Positions 61,821 through 64,000 of a DNA stretch of 64,000 nt are shown here, piece after piece. How positions within the stretch are numbered: the first letter of the stretch is position 1; every line of letters begins with the position of its first letter. Below the pieces are notes generated by a model that saw only the letters and a list, made by a program, of their open reading frames with translations, was not told the origin of the DNA and searched no databases. The DNA is from an uncultured Faecalibacterium sp. (GTDB lineage: Bacteria; Bacillota; Clostridia; Oscillospirales; Ruminococcaceae): NCBI GenBank assembly GCA_937880095.1, contig CALFLK010000001.1, forward strand, positions 81,198 through 145,197. Reading direction: 5' to 3'. A program made the translations under genes and the position numbers.

Positions 61821-63311
61821 ATGAGAGATCCTCCCAAAAATTCTCCTAGTCAGGAATATTTTCGACGTCAGCGTGCGCAGCAGCAAATCAATGAAATCAA
61901 ACTGCATTGCGATATTGTTGAATATGTAAAAAGCCAAGGATACGAGGTTGAAACCCACGGTTCACGAAAGTACCACCTAAAATTACATGACAGTCTAGTT
62001 CTGGACGCCGCGAAACAGACCTTTAATTGGTATGCACAGCAAAAGCATGGAGATGTTCTTTCTTTGGCGCAGCTGGATTTATCCAGCGGGGCAGAAATCC
62101 GATCCCTTAGTGAAGCACGCAGGTATTTGTTTCAGATGCTCCATGTGCCATCGCAGCATATTTCACGTCCTGTTTTGTCCACTCCCCAAAAAACAAAAAC
62201 AAGACCAAAACTTGAGGTACCGACACCTGATCCAACCAAATGGAATCGGCTCTACGCATATCTGCTTCACCAACGGGGCATTAGTCCCAGCGTATTCCAC
62301 TGGCTGAAGGACAAGGGACTGATTTACCCAGATGAACGCGGAAATCTGGTCTATCTTGGTCGCGATGAAAATGAAAAAGACAATTACGTTGCAAAAAAAG
62401 GAACACTTACTGGAAGTCATTTTCGTTACGTTGATCCTGGCAGTGATTTCAACAGCAGATGCTCTTGGAATTTGGATTCCAAACCCAAAACAGTGTTTGT
62501 AACGGAAGCTGCGGTAGATGCCTGGTCCCTTATGTCCTTCTTTGCTGATTCCGGAAAGGACTTCACCCAATACGGTTACATTTCTTTGGAGTGCTGTTAT
62601 GGAGGGCCACTGATACACCATTTACAAAAGAACCTACAAATTGAGACGGTGTATCTGTGTCAGGATAATGATGAAGCCGGAATTCGATCCCGTAAAGAGT
62701 GTCGCCAATTGCTAGAAACTGCCGGCATTCAAATTAACACAATTGACCGGTTCCCCCACTACGGTAAAGACTGGAACGAACAGCTGCAAAACAAACGCAT
62801 GGAAGAAAGGATAACGGTGATTGATATGCAGAATGAACAACAGGCACAGCAAGCATTGCGTGTCGTAATGGATGGAAGCCGAATAACTGCACAGGCAGTT
62901 ATCTCTTGTATGCGTATGGTTACGCAGTATGCCCAGACCCCGCATCACGGTCGTCAAAGTATAAAGCATCTGAACCTGCAGGGCCTCCAGCTTAGCTCTA
63001 TCCCCATCGAAGATCCACAGCTGCAAGCCATCAAACGACAGCTGAAATCGTACAGTGTGGATTTTTCCATTATGCGAGAAAAGCAGCCTGATGGAAAAAC
63101 AGATAAAACATCTCTTTGGTTCAAATCCCAAGATCAGGAGCGTATCTGCACTGCATTGGAAAATGTCATTGCCGATATGGCGCGAGATCCGCACGCCGCA
63201 GACATTGAAAAAAAAACTTTATCTGACGTCTGCTGGGAAGCAGAATGTACAGCCCAAATGTTGAATGCGGAAAAAGCAGCGAGCTTCGCTGATCGAGGAC
63301 TTGTACGATGA
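61821..63311 (+). CDS. Toprim/DUF3991-domain protein (mobile-element primase-like)
   Basis: A 496-aa protein. Start MRDPPKNSPSQEYFRRQRAQ follows AAAGGAAATAAC. An N-terminal DUF3991-like region (VEYVKSQGYEVETHGSRKYH, WYAQQKHGDVLSLAQL) recalls a primase zinc-type domain without a full Cys set; residues 205-300 are Toprim-like: TVFVTEAAVDAWSLMSFF (Glu) and VYLCQDNDEAGIRSRKECRQ (Asp-x-Asp). Commonly found on clostridial conjugative elements and plasmids, probably in transfer-strand replication. It overlaps the coupling-protein gene by 4 bases. Confidence 0.88.
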   Translation: MRDPPKNSPSQEYFRRQRAQQQINEIKLHCDIVEYVKSQGYEVETHGSRKYHLKLHDSLVLDAAKQTFNWYAQQKHGDVLSLAQLDLSSGAEIRSLSEARRYLFQMLHVPSQHISRPVLSTPQKTKTRPKLEVPTPDPTKWNRLYAYLLHQRGISPSVFHWLKDKGLIYPDERGNLVYLGRDENEKDNYVAKKGTLTGSHFRYVDPGSDFNSRCSWNLDSKPKTVFVTEAAVDAWSLMSFFADSGKDFTQYGYISLECCYGGPLIHHLQKNLQIETVYLCQDNDEAGIRSRKECRQLLETAGIQINTIDRFPHYGKDWNEQLQNKRMEERITVIDMQNEQQAQQALRVVMDGSRITAQAVISCMRMVTQYAQTPHHGRQSIKHLNLQGLQLSSIPIEDPQLQAIKRQLKSYSVDFSIMREKQPDGKTDKTSLWFKSQDQERICTALENVIADMARDPHAADIEKKTLSDVCWEAECTAQMLNAEKAASFADRGLVR

Positions 63312-63856
63312 ACAAACCTGATAAAAAGAAACAGCTTACACAATGGCTCGTTTTTGGGATAATTGCCGGATATCTCGGCAACCGCATGGGTTGGTTATAT
63401 GCCACTTCTACCGGAAACCCAATGGAGAAATTGACTGCTGCACTGGATGTCACATCCAGTATTCTGCGACGTCCGTTCTTTCTCAGCCTGATTCCAGCTG
63501 CATTGATAGGAACTTTGGTAGGAGCTGCCGGCGTGTGGCTATGCTATGTCTATTTTGTTTTAGGTGCGCATCGCTTGATGCCTGGCAAAGAGCACGGCTC
63601 TGCGGAATGGGGTGACGCAGAAGATATCACACCACTCCAGGACAAAGATACTATGAACAACATCATTCTGACCGATACAGAAGGACTATCTTTGAATGGT
63701 CGAATGGCTGTCACAAAGGATAACGACTACAATCGCAACAAAAACATTTTGATTGTAGGCGGCCCTGGTTCTGGTAAAACAAGATATTTTGTTAAGCCAA
63801 ACCTTTTGCAGATGAATCGTAACTACATCGTTACAGACCCCAAGGGCTATACTTGA
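63308..63856 (+). pseudogene. VirD4/TraG-type coupling protein gene cut by an inserted element
   Basis: The first 182 residues of a T4SS coupling ATPase: N-terminal helices (residues 12-28 and 57-80), RLMPGKEHGSAEWGDAEDIT, the NKNILIVGGPGSGKTRYFVK Walker A, then RNYIVTDPKGYT and a stop. Family members continue for about 400 more residues after the DPKG motif. The stop is followed by a new ribosome site and the start of a serine recombinase, so an insertion just after DPKG, not a simple mutation, explains the break. Overlaps the upstream gene (ATGA). Confidence 0.85.
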
Positions 63857-63918
63857 AGAGGATAGAGAAAGGATGCGTCACACGAGATAAAAGTACATAA
63901 CGAAGGGAGGTTAAAACC

Positions 63919-64000
63919 GTGGCAAAGAAAGAAGAAATCAAAATCACAGCGTTGTATGAGCGACTGTCCAGAGATGATGAACAGGTCGGAGAATCCAACA
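63919..64000 (+). CDS. Large serine recombinase (partial, runs off right edge)
   Basis: GTG at 63919 follows GGGAGG. Reads MAKKEEIKITALYERLSRDD, EQVGESN and onward to the end. The YERLSRDDE segment is the N-terminal catalytic motif (Ser nucleophile within RLS) of large serine recombinases that move Tn4451/Tn916-relative type elements. It marks the left end of the element inserted in the coupling gene. Confidence 0.88.
   Translation, partial: MAKKEEIKITALYERLSRDDEQVGESN

Larger units (their letters stand above)
42096..64000 (+). mobile_element. Left part of an integrative conjugative element (right end outside window)
   Basis: Downstream of tRNA-Gly all genes read rightward and include integrase (42421), ParA, ParB, DnaQ-like exonuclease, Toprim/DUF3991 protein and a VirD4/TraG coupling protein, plus a surface-protein module. 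This is the standard layout of clostridial integrative conjugative elements. Left boundary is set at the tRNA end by inference; an att repeat cannot be shown because the right end is not here. Interrupted at about 63846-63918 by a second element. Confidence 0.7.

Overview
The window looks like chromosome from a low-to-mid GC anaerobic Firmicute of class Clostridia, most likely a gut Oscillospirales/Ruminococcaceae-type bacterium. The evidence is a CIRCE-controlled groESL, a rubredoxin-first (reverse) rubrerythrin, a YlmC/YmxH protein, a Bce-type peptide-resistance module and strong AGGAGG ribosome sites. The genus cannot be fixed by reading alone.

Region 1 (1-13.9 kb, minus strand) is a cell-surface polysaccharide operon transcribed leftward. 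It holds the initiating sugar-phosphate transferase, four glycosyltransferases, a Wzy-like polymerase, a Wzx-like flippase, a pyruvyl transferase paired with an FrhB-like Fe-S protein, and the dTDP-rhamnose genes rmlA, rmlB and rmlD (rmlD runs off the left edge). rmlA carries a one-base loss in an A run near its 3' end. A predicted promoter overlapped by a perfect 18-bp palindrome lies upstream.

Region 2 (14.1-16.1 kb) is a decayed ECF sigma factor / Sigma_reg-type anti-sigma operon plus one unidentified remnant. Region 3 (16.6-32.2 kb) is ordinary chromosome on the minus strand: groES-groEL, a lipid kinase, reverse rubrerythrin, a Gx/HepI-type membrane protein, an ABC-F protein, HAD phosphatases, an SGNH hydrolase, small proteins and a BceRSAB-like module.

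Region 4 (32.3-34.9 kb) is a non-coding imperfect repeat of about 1.03 kb: two nearly full copies and one partial copy. Each copy starts with the same terminator hairpin and carries IS-end-like inverted motifs; the two fuller copies also hold exact-period 34-bp tandem repeats. One orphan gene of 129 aa sits between copies. Region 5 (34.9-41.9 kb) holds rpsB-tsf, ylmC, a HAD phosphatase, a ClpC-like ATPase, a TSCPD protein, a PHP phosphoesterase and a hypothetical protein.

Region 6 (42.0-64.0 kb, plus strand) starts with tRNA-Gly(CCC) and a candidate structured RNA, then the left part of an integrative conjugative element: tyrosine integrase, ParA, ParB, a SpoVG-like protein, a DnaQ-like exonuclease, a Toprim/DUF3991 protein and a VirD4/TraG coupling protein. 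Its most striking cargo is a surface module: a 504-aa secreted protein, a membrane-anchored protein, an IPKTG sortase substrate, a class B sortase, a Pro/Thr-rich membrane protein and a 2879-aa secreted protein with a C-type-lectin-like domain. The 504-aa and 2879-aa proteins share a 'VCMYG.GGDG' domain. At the right edge the coupling-protein gene is cut by a second element that starts with a large serine recombinase.
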